DNA from: Candidatus Faecalibacterium gallistercoris
GTDB lineage: Bacteria > Bacillota > Clostridia > Oscillospirales > Ruminococcaceae
Reading direction: 5' to 3'
Length of the DNA: 42,648 nt
NCBI GenBank assembly: GCA_019116585.1
Contig: DXBJ01000073.1
Span: 1-42,648, forward strand
The notes beneath the pieces were generated by a model. That model was not told where the DNA came from. It did no database searches and was given only the letters and a program-made list of their open reading frames with translations. The position numbers and the translations under genes were made by a program. This document shows, one piece after another, positions 31,836 through 39,917 of the stretch (position 1 is the first letter of the stretch; every line of letters begins with the position of its first letter).

Positions 31836-33377
31836 TTACTGGACGTTGGTCAGCTCAGCCAGCTTGTGGAAGATCTCGGTGTTGTCGAAGGCGCCGGTGA
31901 ACTTGTCGCTGCCCGCGCCGATGGCGTAGATGTTGACGGGGGCGCCGGTGTGGGACCAGGTGGTGTGGTCCATGCCGGACTTGTGGTTCAGCACATGGCA
32001 CAGCTCGACCGAGAAGGGCTGATAGGTGCCGTACAGCTCGTAATCGCGCTGGGTCATGTCGCCCTGGCCGGCGGCGCCGACGGTCATGCTGCGCTCGTAA
32101 GCAGTGCGCAGGCCCTCGAGCTCGTAGTCGGTGAGGATCAGGTTCTCGTACTCGGGGTTGGCGGCGTCGGCATCATTCGCGGTGATGAGGCCGAACGCCT
32201 TCTTGGCCTCGGCCATGGCAGCCTCGAAGGAAGCGCCCTGGGCGCGCAGGGTGTCGATGATGCTGTCGAACTTGACAAAGGACATGGTCTGCTTGGTCAG
32301 GTTGGTCAGATAGGTGTCGTAGTTGGTGGTGGTGAAGCCGATGGTCATGCCGCCGGTCTCGTGGTCGGCGGTGACCAGGATCAGGGTGTCGTTGGGGTGC
32401 TGGTTGTAGAAGTCGACGGCCACCTGGACGGCGTTGCTCATCTCCAGCACATCGTGGATGGAGGCGGCGGTGTCGTTGGCGTGGCAGGCCCAGTCGATTT
32501 TGCCCGACTCGGCCATCATGAAGAAGCCGTTGGGGTTATCCAGCACTTCGATGCCCTTGCGGACGTAGTCGGACAGCTGCCACTCGCCGGCGGCGGCGTC
32601 GATGGAGTAGTTCATGGCGGCGGCGTCGGCGCGCTGCTCGGCGATGACCAGGGCCTTGTCGCCGGCCTTCAGGGCAGCGGCGCCGGCCTGGGTGGTGACC
32701 AGCTTGTAGCCCTTGGCGATGGCCATGTCGTAGTTGGAGACGGCGCCGCCGCGGGGGTTCTGGAAGTCGCCGCCGGCAAAGTACTCAAAGCCGCTGTTGG
32801 CCAGCTCCTCGCCGATCTCGTAGTAGTTCTTGCGGCTGGCCTGATGGGCGTAGAAGGCGGCGGGGGTGGCGTGGTCGATGTTGACGGTGCTCAGGATGCC
32901 GACCTTGTAGCCCTTCTGGCTGTGCAGCTTCTCGGCGATGGTCTCGAAGGGGACGTCACGGGTCCAGGGGGTCATGTTGATGACGCCGGACTCGGTCTTT
33001 TCACCGGAAGCGATGGAGGTGGCGGTGGAAGCGGAGTCGGGGCAGAAGGAGGTGGAGTCATAGGTGGTGACGCTGCCGACGAAGGGGAACTTCATGAAGC
33101 TCAGCTCGGCGGGGGTCACAGCGCCGTTGTTCTCGACGGTGCCCTTGTAGAAGGAGGCGGACTGGATCTGGGCCACGCCCATGCCGTCGCCGATGAACAG
33201 GAAGATGTACTTGGGGGTCTTGCCGCCGAACATACCGTCAAACAGGCCGTTCTCCTGGGCGGCAGCCTTGGGCTCGGCGGCCGAGGCGACGGCGGCATTG
33301 GCAGCCACCAGGCTGGCCACCGAGGCGGCAGCGCCGGCCTTCAGGAAGCTGCGGCGGGAAAATTTCACGTTCTTCAT
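31836..33377 (-). CDS. phoA: Alkaline phosphatase with twin-arginine signal
   Basis: The enzyme hydrolyses phosphomonoesters outside the membrane. The 513 residues begin KFSRRSFLKAGAAASVASLV, a twin-arginine (Tat) signal with an AxA-type site near residue 34. Metal and catalytic motifs of the PhoA family follow: FLFIGDGMGVAQ (Asp64), CPDSASTATSIASG (nucleophile Ser115), MMAESGKIDWACHAND, ILVTADHETGGM and a late HTGAPVNIYAIG. Export of a folded, metal-loaded phosphatase by Tat is plausible. GAAAGGAA precedes the ATG. Phosphate control cannot be shown; no clear PhoP box was seen. A strong terminator follows. Confidence 0.93.
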   Translation of the reverse strand: MKNVKFSRRSFLKAGAAASVASLVAANAAVASAAEPKAAAQENGLFDGMFGGKTPKYIFLFIGDGMGVAQIQSASFYKGTVENNGAVTPAELSFMKFPFVGSVTTYDSTSFCPDSASTATSIASGEKTESGVINMTPWTRDVPFETIAEKLHSQKGYKVGILSTVNIDHATPAAFYAHQASRKNYYEIGEELANSGFEYFAGGDFQNPRGGAVSNYDMAIAKGYKLVTTQAGAAALKAGDKALVIAEQRADAAAMNYSIDAAAGEWQLSDYVRKGIEVLDNPNGFFMMAESGKIDWACHANDTAASIHDVLEMSNAVQVAVDFYNQHPNDTLILVTADHETGGMTIGFTTTNYDTYLTNLTKQTMSFVKFDSIIDTLRAQGASFEAAMAEAKKAFGLITANDADAANPEYENLILTDYELEGLRTAYERSMTVGAAGQGDMTQRDYELYGTYQPFSVELCHVLNHKSGMDHTTWSHTGAPVNIYAIGAGSDKFTGAFDNTEIFHKLAELTNVQ

Positions 33378-33703
33378 ACCAAAATTCCTTTCTCTCTTCT
33401 AGCTTATACCCAATATGGTGCGCGGCCTTGCGGCAGCGCCGCGGCCCGCCTTGCGGGCCATTCACTCTTGCTCGCTTGGGACGGTTTTATTGTACTCGGC
33501 CGGCCCGCGGGGTGAAACCATGTCCGCGCAAAGCTTTGGTAAAAAATAGCAGCCCGTTTTTGCGCCCAATGTAAAAAAACCGCGTTCTTTGTAAAATCCC
33601 GCCCCATACGCCTGCATCCAGCCCAAAAAATATATTTTTCCATCGTAAATTCTAAGCAAAGCGACAAAAAGCGCGAAATTAGTTCAAAATATTGAATTAT
33701 AGA
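33378..33703. other. Intergenic region upstream of the phosphatase
   Basis: About 325 bases without a gene. Near the phosphatase a perfect hairpin, GGCCCGC/GCGGGCC with a CTT loop (33443-33459), would lie in its leader. A weak minus-strand promoter candidate is TTTACA (33590-33595) with a 16-base spacer and TACATT (33568-33573). The stretch 33540-33720 is clearly A+T-rich compared with the rest of the window. Confidence 0.4.
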
Positions 33704-33732
33704 TTGAAATGTTCACAATCCCGTGGTATTCT
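33704..33732 (+). promoter_or_regulatory. Promoter of the double-activase gene
   Basis: TTGAAA (33704-33709), a 17-base spacer and TATTCT (33727-33732) in an A+T-rich stretch. The predicted start is near 33739. Confidence 0.7.
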
Positions 33733-33741
33733 GTATGATAT

Positions 33742-33821
33742 CGAACAGCCGGGCGGCCAGGGGGCCGCCCCTCCTGCCGCAAGGCGGCTGTTCGGCCCGA
33801 AAGGCTTCTGCCTTCCTTTTT
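33742..33821 (+). promoter_or_regulatory. Structured leader with attenuator-like end
   Basis: Right after the predicted transcript start, CGAACAGCCG (33742-33751) and CGGCTGTTCG (33785-33794) form a perfect ten-pair stem. It encloses a seven-pair GGCGGCC/GGCCGCC hairpin (33752-33769, loop AGGG) and a pyrimidine-rich arm. It is followed by AAGGC/GCCTT (33801-33814) and then CCTTTTT. The gene starts 29 bases later with a poor ribosome binding site. The arrangement resembles a leader with a terminator, but matches no riboswitch class I recognise. Confidence 0.5.
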
Positions 33822-33850
33822 ATAGACGGTACACGTAGATTGGTAAAGCA

Positions 33851-36800
33851 ATGAATGAGATCATGAAATATGTAAACCTCGGCCTCGACATCGGTTCCAC
33901 CACCGTCAAGGCCGTGCTGACCGACCGCCAGAGCGGCCGCATCCTGTTCCGGCGCTACCAGCGCCACCACGCCGAGCAGCGCCGCACCCTCTGCCAGCTG
34001 CTGGGCGAGATCCGGGACAAGTTTGCCGGCCTGCCCATGCGGGTGGCGGTCTGCGGGTCGGGCGGGCGGCCCCTGGCCGACCAGATGGGGGCCTGCTATG
34101 TCCAGGAGGTGGTGGCCAACGGCGCCGCCGTCCGGGCCCTCTACCCCGCCGCCCGCACCGCCGTGGAGCTGGGCGGCCAGGACGCCAAGGTCATTTTCTT
34201 CCGCCAGGAGAAGGACGGCGCCCTGACCACCTCCGATATGCGGATGAACGGCAGCTGCGCCGGCGGCACCGGCGCCTTCATCGATGAGATCGCCGCCCTG
34301 CTGCGGGTGCCCGCCGAGGCCTTCGAGTCCCTGGCCCGGATGGGCAAGCAGGTGTACAGCATCTCGGGCCGGTGCGGCGTCTTTGCCAAGACCGACATCC
34401 AGACCCTGCTCAACCAGGGGGCCAGCCGGGCGGACATCGCCCTGTCGGCCTTCCACGCCATCGCCAAGCAGACCATCGGCGGCCTGGCCCAGGGCCTGGA
34501 GATGACCCCGCCGGTGATCTTTGAGGGCGGGCCCCTGACCTACAACCCCACCCTGATCCAGGTGTTCGCCCAGCGGCTGGGCCTGCGGGAGGACCAGATC
34601 ATCCGCCCCGGCAACGCCGACACCATCGTGGCCCTGGGCGCGGCCCTGGCCATGGACGAGCTGTATCCCCTGCCCACCGGCCGCGCCGCCCCCATGACCC
34701 CCGAGCAGGCGCTGGAGCGGCTGTCGGCCGCGCCCCCCGCCGCCGGGCAGCACCACACCGAGCGCTACTTCGGCTCGGACGCCGAGCGGGACGCCTGGCG
34801 GGCCAGCCACGCCCTGCCCGCCCTCCAGACCCCCGACGTCCGGCCCGGCGACACCCTGCGGGTCTACATCGGGGTGGACGCCGGCAGCACCACCAGCAAG
34901 CTGGTCCTGCTGGACGAGAATGAGACCGTGCTGGACCGTTTCTACGCCAGCAACCGGGGCGACCCCATCGAGGTGATCCGCCACGGCCTGCAGGAGCTGT
35001 ACAAAAAGTACAGCTCCATGGGCGTAAAACTGGAAGTATTGGGCTTTGGCACCACCGGCTACGGCGAGGTGATGCTGAGCAAGGCCTTCGGCGGGGACTA
35101 TCACACGGTGGAGACGGTGGCCCATGCGGCGGCCGCCTGCCACTACCTGCCCGACGTCACCTTCCTGCTGGACATCGGCGGCCAGGACATGAAAGCCATC
35201 TGGATCCAGGACGGCGTGGTCACCAACATGCTGCTGAACGAGGCCTGCTCCTCGGGGTGCGGCTCCTTCCTGGAGGAGTTCGCCGCCTCGCTGGGCATCC
35301 CGGTGGAGGGCATCGCGGACGCGGCTTTCCGCGCCCAGAACCCCGCCGAGCTGGGCAGCCGCTGCACCGTCTTTATGAACAGCAGCATCATCACCGAGCA
35401 GAAAAACGGCCGCACCCCCGACGACATCATGGCGGGGCTGTGCCGCTCCATCATCAAAAACGTCTTTACCAAGGTGGTGCGCATCCCCAACACCGATGTG
35501 CTGGGCAGCCGGATCGTGGTGCAGGGCGGCACCTTCAAAAACGACGCGGTGCTCCGGGCGCTGGAGCAGTACCTGGGCCGCACCGTCACCCGCGCGCCTT
35601 ACCCCGGCGAGATGGGCGCCATCGGCGCGGCTTTGCTGACCAAGCGCCAGGCCGAGGCCAGCGGCAGCCCTGCCAGCCACTTCATCGGCTTTGAGGCGCT
35701 GGATTCCTTCGCCTACACCCAGACCCAGAACGAGCCCTGCCCCTTCTGCCAGAACCACTGCAGCCGGACGGTCATCCGCTTCCCCACCGGGGAGAGCTTT
35801 GTCACCGGCAACCGCTGCGAGCGGGGCGAGATCCTGGGCGACCCCCGCGACAAGGCCGTCCAGGCCAGGGTCCGCCAGACCAATCAGTCCATCCAGAGCG
35901 TCCCCAACCTGTTTGCCCTGCGGGAAAAGCTGCTCTTCGCCGACTACGACGCCCCCGCCCTGGCCCCCGACCGCGGGGTGACCATCGGCATCCCCCGGGT
36001 CCTCTCCTTCTGGGAGACCATGCCTTTCTGGAACGCCTTCTGGCGCAGCCTGGGCTTCCGGGTCCAGCTGTCGGGCAAGAGCACCCGCCCCCTGTACGAG
36101 GAGGGCCTGTCCGCCGTCACTTCGGACACCGTCTGCTTCCCGGCCAAGCTGGTCCACGGCCACCTGCGGGACCTGGCCCGGCGGAAGGTGGACCGCATCT
36201 TCATGCCCTCCATCACCACCGTCCAGCCCGACGGCGCCGCCGCCACCAGCGAGTCCATGTGCGCGGTGGTCAAGGGCTACCCCATCGTCATCCGCAACTC
36301 GGACGACCCCCAGCGCCGCTGGGGCATCCCCTTCGACGCACCGCTGTTCCACTGGCACCACCACGCCGACCGGGACCGCCAGCTGACCGACTACATGGCC
36401 TCCGTCTTTGGCATCGGCCCCGAGCTCACCCGGCAGGCCATCGCCGCCGGCGACGCAGCCCAGGCCAGCTTCTCCGACCAGCTGAAGGCCGCCGGGCAGG
36501 CGGTGCTGGACCGCTGCCACGCCGAAAACAGCTATGCGGTGGTGCTGGCCAGCCGCCCCTACCAGAACGACGAGCTGGTCAACCACGCCCTGCCCGAGCT
36601 GTTCGTCAGCCTGGGCATCCCGGTGCTGACCAACGACTCCCTGCCCGACGTGAACAAGGTGGACCTCTCCCGCAGCCGGCTGGACATCGTCAACAACTAC
36701 CACGCCCGGATGCTGGCGTCGGCGGTGCTGGCCGCCCGGGACGACTGCCTGGAATACGTCCAGATCGTCAGCTTTGGCTGCGGCCACGACGCCTACCTGT

Positions 36801-38356
36801 CGGACGAGATCACCCGCATGATGCACGAGATCTCGGGCAAGAGCCCCCTGATCCTCAAGCTGGACGAGAGCGACGCCCAGGGCTCCCTCCGCATCCGGGT
36901 CCGCTCCTTTGTGGAGACGGCGGCCATCCGCCGGGCCCGGGGCATCCGCGCCGAAGTCAGGCCCTTGCCCGATCCCTACCCCGTCAAGTTCACCAAAGCG
37001 GATGTGAAGGAGCGCGTGGTCCTGGTGCCCAACACCTCCCACGCCTTCTGCCGGGTGATGTCGGCGGCCTTTGCGGCCCAGCACATCCGGGCGGTGCCCA
37101 TGGACCTGGGCCGGGAGGAGGCCATCCGCCTGGGCAAGCAGTACGTCCACAACGACATCTGCTTCCCGGCGCAGATCGTCATCGGCGAGGCCCTGGCAGC
37201 CCTGCGCAGCGGCCGGTACGACACCCGCCACACCGCCGTGGCCATGGCCAAGTACATCGGCGACTGCCGCCTGACCCACTACGGCGCGCTGCTGCGCAAA
37301 GCCCTGGACGACGCCGGCTTTGCGGACGTCCCCATCCTGACCAACGACGGCAAGGACAGCCACCACATGCACCCCGGCTTCAAGATGAACCTGGTGTCCT
37401 CTTTGAACCTGGCGTTCTCGCTGCCCATGATCGACGTCATGGAAGAGCTGCTGCGCAAGATCCGCCCCTACGAGAAGGTGCCCGGCTCCGCCGAGGCCGC
37501 CTTTGAGGCCGGCATGGACGCCATCGTGGAGGGGATGACCCGCCGCGGCATCCCCGGCCTGAAAAAGGGCTTTGAACAGGCCATCGACCGGATGAAGGCG
37601 GTGGAGTACGACCGCAGCGCCCCCCGGCCCACCGTCCTGATCGTGGGCGAGTACCTGCTCAACTTCCACCCCGGCGCCAACCACGACATCGAAAAATACC
37701 TGGAGGCCAACGGCTTTGAGATCATCGAGGCCCGGATGACCGACGTCATCCGCAAGACCTACTTCTACATGGACGCCCAGATCAAGGAATACCGCATCGC
37801 CAAACCTCTGGGCGAGAAGCTGTGGTACCGCACCGCCGACGAGGCCTTCAACGCGGCCCACGCCCTGACCGACTCCATCGCCCGGCGGCACCCGCTGTAC
37901 CGCAAGGCCGCGCGGATGCAGGACATCGTCCGGGCCAGCGACCCCATCATCCACCACACCTTCGACGCCGGCGAGGGGGTGCTGATCCCCGCCGAGATCC
38001 TGCACCACGCCAAAGAGGGCTGCCGCAACTTCATCATCCTGCAGCCCTTCGGCTGCCTGCCCAACCATGTGGTGGGCCGCGGCGTGGCCAAGCGGCTCAA
38101 GGAGATGTACCCCGACGCCCAGATCCTGCCCCTGGACTACGACCCCGACGTCAGCTTCGCCAACCTGGAAAACCGCCTGCAGATGCTCATCATGACCGAG
38201 AAGGCCAAGCAGCAGGCCGCGGCCGCCCACCGCAGCGGCGACGATCACAGCGCGCCCCCTGCGCCGCCCGCCGCCGCCCACGAGCCTGTGGACCGCCGCC
38301 CCGCCGCCCGCCGCCGGGGCAGCCGGACCGCCGCCGTGGTGCCCGCCCAGTCCTGA
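33851..38356 (+). CDS. Double acyl-CoA dehydratase activase-type protein (BcrA/BadF/HgdC x2, DUF2229, HgdB-like)
   Basis: A 1501-residue protein related to activators of 2-hydroxyacyl-CoA dehydratases, which use ATP to drive low-potential electron transfer. Two ASKHA ATPase modules occur in tandem. Module 1 has LGLDIGSTTVK (10-20), NGSCAGGTGAF (Cys136) and GRCGVFAKTD (Cys175). Module 2 has IGVDAGSTTSK (340-350), NEACSSGCGSF (Cys466, Cys470) and SRCTVFMNSS (Cys505). A CPFCQNHC motif (630-637) follows, then a DUF2229-like region and an HgdB-like C-terminal part with SDTVCFPAKL, SFGCGHDA and NDICFPAQI. The last 45 residues are Pro/Ala/Arg-rich. The family is widespread in anaerobes but its substrate is unknown. 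ATG 33863 is an alternative start; neither has a strong ribosome binding site. Confidence 0.88.
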   Translation: MNEIMKYVNLGLDIGSTTVKAVLTDRQSGRILFRRYQRHHAEQRRTLCQLLGEIRDKFAGLPMRVAVCGSGGRPLADQMGACYVQEVVANGAAVRALYPAARTAVELGGQDAKVIFFRQEKDGALTTSDMRMNGSCAGGTGAFIDEIAALLRVPAEAFESLARMGKQVYSISGRCGVFAKTDIQTLLNQGASRADIALSAFHAIAKQTIGGLAQGLEMTPPVIFEGGPLTYNPTLIQVFAQRLGLREDQIIRPGNADTIVALGAALAMDELYPLPTGRAAPMTPEQALERLSAAPPAAGQHHTERYFGSDAERDAWRASHALPALQTPDVRPGDTLRVYIGVDAGSTTSKLVLLDENETVLDRFYASNRGDPIEVIRHGLQELYKKYSSMGVKLEVLGFGTTGYGEVMLSKAFGGDYHTVETVAHAAAACHYLPDVTFLLDIGGQDMKAIWIQDGVVTNMLLNEACSSGCGSFLEEFAASLGIPVEGIADAAFRAQNPAELGSRCTVFMNSSIITEQKNGRTPDDIMAGLCRSIIKNVFTKVVRIPNTDVLGSRIVVQGGTFKNDAVLRALEQYLGRTVTRAPYPGEMGAIGAALLTKRQAEASGSPASHFIGFEALDSFAYTQTQNEPCPFCQNHCSRTVIRFPTGESFVTGNRCERGEILGDPRDKAVQARVRQTNQSIQSVPNLFALREKLLFADYDAPALAPDRGVTIGIPRVLSFWETMPFWNAFWRSLGFRVQLSGKSTRPLYEEGLSAVTSDTVCFPAKLVHGHLRDLARRKVDRIFMPSITTVQPDGAAATSESMCAVVKGYPIVIRNSDDPQRRWGIPFDAPLFHWHHHADRDRQLTDYMASVFGIGPELTRQAIAAGDAAQASFSDQLKAAGQAVLDRCHAENSYAVVLASRPYQNDELVNHALPELFVSLGIPVLTNDSLPDVNKVDLSRSRLDIVNNYHARMLASAVLAARDDCLEYVQIVSFGCGHDAYLSDEITRMMHEISGKSPLILKLDESDAQGSLRIRVRSFVETAAIRRARGIRAEVRPLPDPYPVKFTKADVKERVVLVPNTSHAFCRVMSAAFAAQHIRAVPMDLGREEAIRLGKQYVHNDICFPAQIVIGEALAALRSGRYDTRHTAVAMAKYIGDCRLTHYGALLRKALDDAGFADVPILTNDGKDSHHMHPGFKMNLVSSLNLAFSLPMIDVMEELLRKIRPYEKVPGSAEAAFEAGMDAIVEGMTRRGIPGLKKGFEQAIDRMKAVEYDRSAPRPTVLIVGEYLLNFHPGANHDIEKYLEANGFEIIEARMTDVIRKTYFYMDAQIKEYRIAKPLGEKLWYRTADEAFNAAHALTDSIARRHPLYRKAARMQDIVRASDPIIHHTFDAGEGVLIPAEILHHAKEGCRNFIILQPFGCLPNHVVGRGVAKRLKEMYPDAQILPLDYDPDVSFANLENRLQMLIMTEKAKQQAAAAHRSGDDHSAPPAPPAAAHEPVDRRPAARRRGSRTAAVVPAQS

Positions 38357-38410
38357 TCTGTTTGGAGTGGATCCGGTTTCCAAATCCAGAGACGGCTTTT
38401 AAGGAATCAG

Positions 38411-38446
38411 CCCCGCTTTTCCCGCTGCGGAAAGGCGGGGTTTTCT
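38411..38446 (+). terminator. Terminator after the double-activase gene
   Basis: CCCCGCTTTTCC pairs with GGAAAGGCGGGG (small internal mismatch) around CGCTGC, followed by TTTTCT. Confidence 0.8.
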
Positions 38447-38597
38447 GCGTGTGCGGCCAAGCGGCGGCCTGCAACTTTTGTACATATGATGCAGGGCAAT
38501 GCAGTTTTGTATTAAATGTTTCAAAATCTACGTTTCTTGTAACTTTTTCTGTAAAATGTATCCAAAACTTTTGCCGCAAAGTTGTCAACCTTTACTA
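38447..38597. other. A+T-rich stretch upstream of the mgl promoter
   Basis: About 150 bases without a gene between the terminator and the mgl promoter. Several TTTTGTA-like words occur (near 38477, 38506 and 38536), which could be regulator sites, but I cannot assign them. Confidence 0.35.
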
Positions 38598-38627
38598 TTG
38601 CACATCGTTTCGAAACAAAGGTATAAT
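38598..38627 (+). promoter_or_regulatory. Promoter and possible operator of mglBAC
   Basis: TTGCAC (38598-38603) and a perfect TATAAT (38622-38627) with an 18-base spacer. Inside the spacer lies the perfect palindrome GTTTCGAAAC (38607-38616). Its central CG is typical of LacI/GalR-family operators, so a repressor sensing the sugar is plausible but not shown. Confidence 0.65.
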
Positions 38628-38710
38628 AAGTGTTAGACAGGGTCTGTCCCTTAAGCGTGTGGAGGGCCGGCCCGTTATCGAGTTTGTATTCAGTGAAGGA
38701 GAATGCTATT

Positions 38711-39775
38711 ATGAAAATGATTTCTCGCCGCGACTTTCTGAAGGCTTCTGCCGTTGTCGGCGCGACTGCTGCCCTGACTGCCTGCGGCGGCGGCGATTCC
38801 AGCTCGACTGCATCGTCCGCATCTTCCACCGCTCCCGCTTCCTCGGCCCCGGCTGAGTCCGGCGCGGAGAACGCTGCTTCCGGCAGCGCCACCATCGGTA
38901 TCTGCATCTATCAGTTCGCCGACAACTTCATGACCCTGTACCGCGCCGACCTGGAGGAGTACCTCGGCGAGCTGGGCTACAGCGTCACCATCATGGACGG
39001 CAAGAACGACCAGTCCACCCAGACCGAGCAGATCAACACCTTCCTGCAGCAGGGTGTGGACGTGCTCATCATCAACCCGGTCCAGACCACCTCGGCCCAG
39101 ACCATCGTGGACACCGTCTCGCCCTCCAACATCCCCATCGTCTTCATCAACCGTGAGCCCGACAAGTCCGTTCTGGACAGCTATCCCGACAAGTGCTGCT
39201 ACGTGGGCGCCGACGCCCGCCAGTCCGGCACCTACCAGGGCGAGCTGATCCTGGAGACCGACACCCAGGGCGACATCAACGGCGACGGCACCATTACTTA
39301 CATCATGTGCAAGGGCGACCCCGAGAACATCGACGCCCAGTACCGCACCGAGTACTCCATCAAGGCCCTGGAGGATGCCGGCAAGACCGTCAACTGCCTG
39401 TACGAGTACCTGGACAACTGGGACCAGACCCTGGCCCAGCAGGACGTGGCCAACGCCCTGGCACAGTACGGCGACCAGATCGAGGTCGTGTTCTGCAACA
39501 ACGACGCCATGGCTCTGGGCGCTCTGCAGTCCATCCAGCAGGCCGGCCGCACCGTGGGCACCGACATCTACCTGGTGGGTGTTGACGCCCTGGCCGACGC
39601 AGTCCAGGCTGTTCTGGACGGCAACATGACCGGCACCGTGCTGAACGACGACGTGGGCCAGGCCACCGCCGCCACCGAGGCCACCCGCCTGTACGTCGAG
39701 GGCGAGCCCGTCGAGCAGTACTACTGGGTCGACTACGTCAAGGTCACCCCGGAGAACGCCGCCGACTACCTCTGA
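38711..39775 (+). CDS. mglB: Galactose/methylgalactoside-binding lipoprotein MglB
   Basis: This is the extracellular sugar receptor of the MglBAC transporter. The 354 residues start with KMISRRDFLKASAVVG and a lipobox LTAC (Cys25), so a Tat-type signal is joined to lipid anchoring. A Ser/Ala/Thr linker (about 29-58) follows. The binding domain matches E. coli MglB closely: IYQFADNFM (sugar-binding Asp14/Phe16), INPVQTTSA (Asn91), NIDAQYR (Asp154/Arg158), LDNWDQ (Trp183), NNDAMALGA (Asn211) and VGVDALADA (Asp236). DINGDGTIT corresponds to the calcium loop. The residue matching His152 is Asn. AAGGAG lies 9 bases before the ATG. Confidence 0.93.
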   Translation: MKMISRRDFLKASAVVGATAALTACGGGDSSSTASSASSTAPASSAPAESGAENAASGSATIGICIYQFADNFMTLYRADLEEYLGELGYSVTIMDGKNDQSTQTEQINTFLQQGVDVLIINPVQTTSAQTIVDTVSPSNIPIVFINREPDKSVLDSYPDKCCYVGADARQSGTYQGELILETDTQGDINGDGTITYIMCKGDPENIDAQYRTEYSIKALEDAGKTVNCLYEYLDNWDQTLAQQDVANALAQYGDQIEVVFCNNDAMALGALQSIQQAGRTVGTDIYLVGVDALADAVQAVLDGNMTGTVLNDDVGQATAATEATRLYVEGEPVEQYYWVDYVKVTPENAADYL

Positions 39776-39829
39776 TGTCACGGCTGCCTGAACGGAATTT
39801 GTATTTCCTTTGATCCCTAACGAATGAGA

Positions 39830-39894
39830 GGTGCGTGCGTGGGAGCGGACAGTTGGCTTCTCGCGCACGCCCTTTCTGTTGTGTGTTGTTATCT
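39830..39894 (+). terminator. Intercistronic stem-loop between mglB and mglA
   Basis: An imperfect stem (about GGTGCGTGCGTGGGAGC against GCTTCTCGCGCACGCC) is followed by the U-rich CTTTCTGTTGTGTGTTGTT. It lies 55 bases after the mglB stop and just before the mglA ribosome binding site. Partial termination or mRNA protection here would let the binding protein be made in excess, as is common for such transporters. Confidence 0.55.
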
Positions 39895-39917
39895 TACGAT
39901 AAAGGAGGCTCTACGGA

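Noticed and set aside
33568-33595. Promoter of the alkaline phosphatase
   Set aside because: TTTACA-16-TACATT is only a moderate match in an A+T-rich stretch where such matches arise by chance, so it is mentioned but not called.
33713-38383. A 1556-codon open frame on the minus strand
   Set aside because: It is the antisense shadow of the double-activase gene, with low-complexity composition and no recognisable domain or ribosome binding site.
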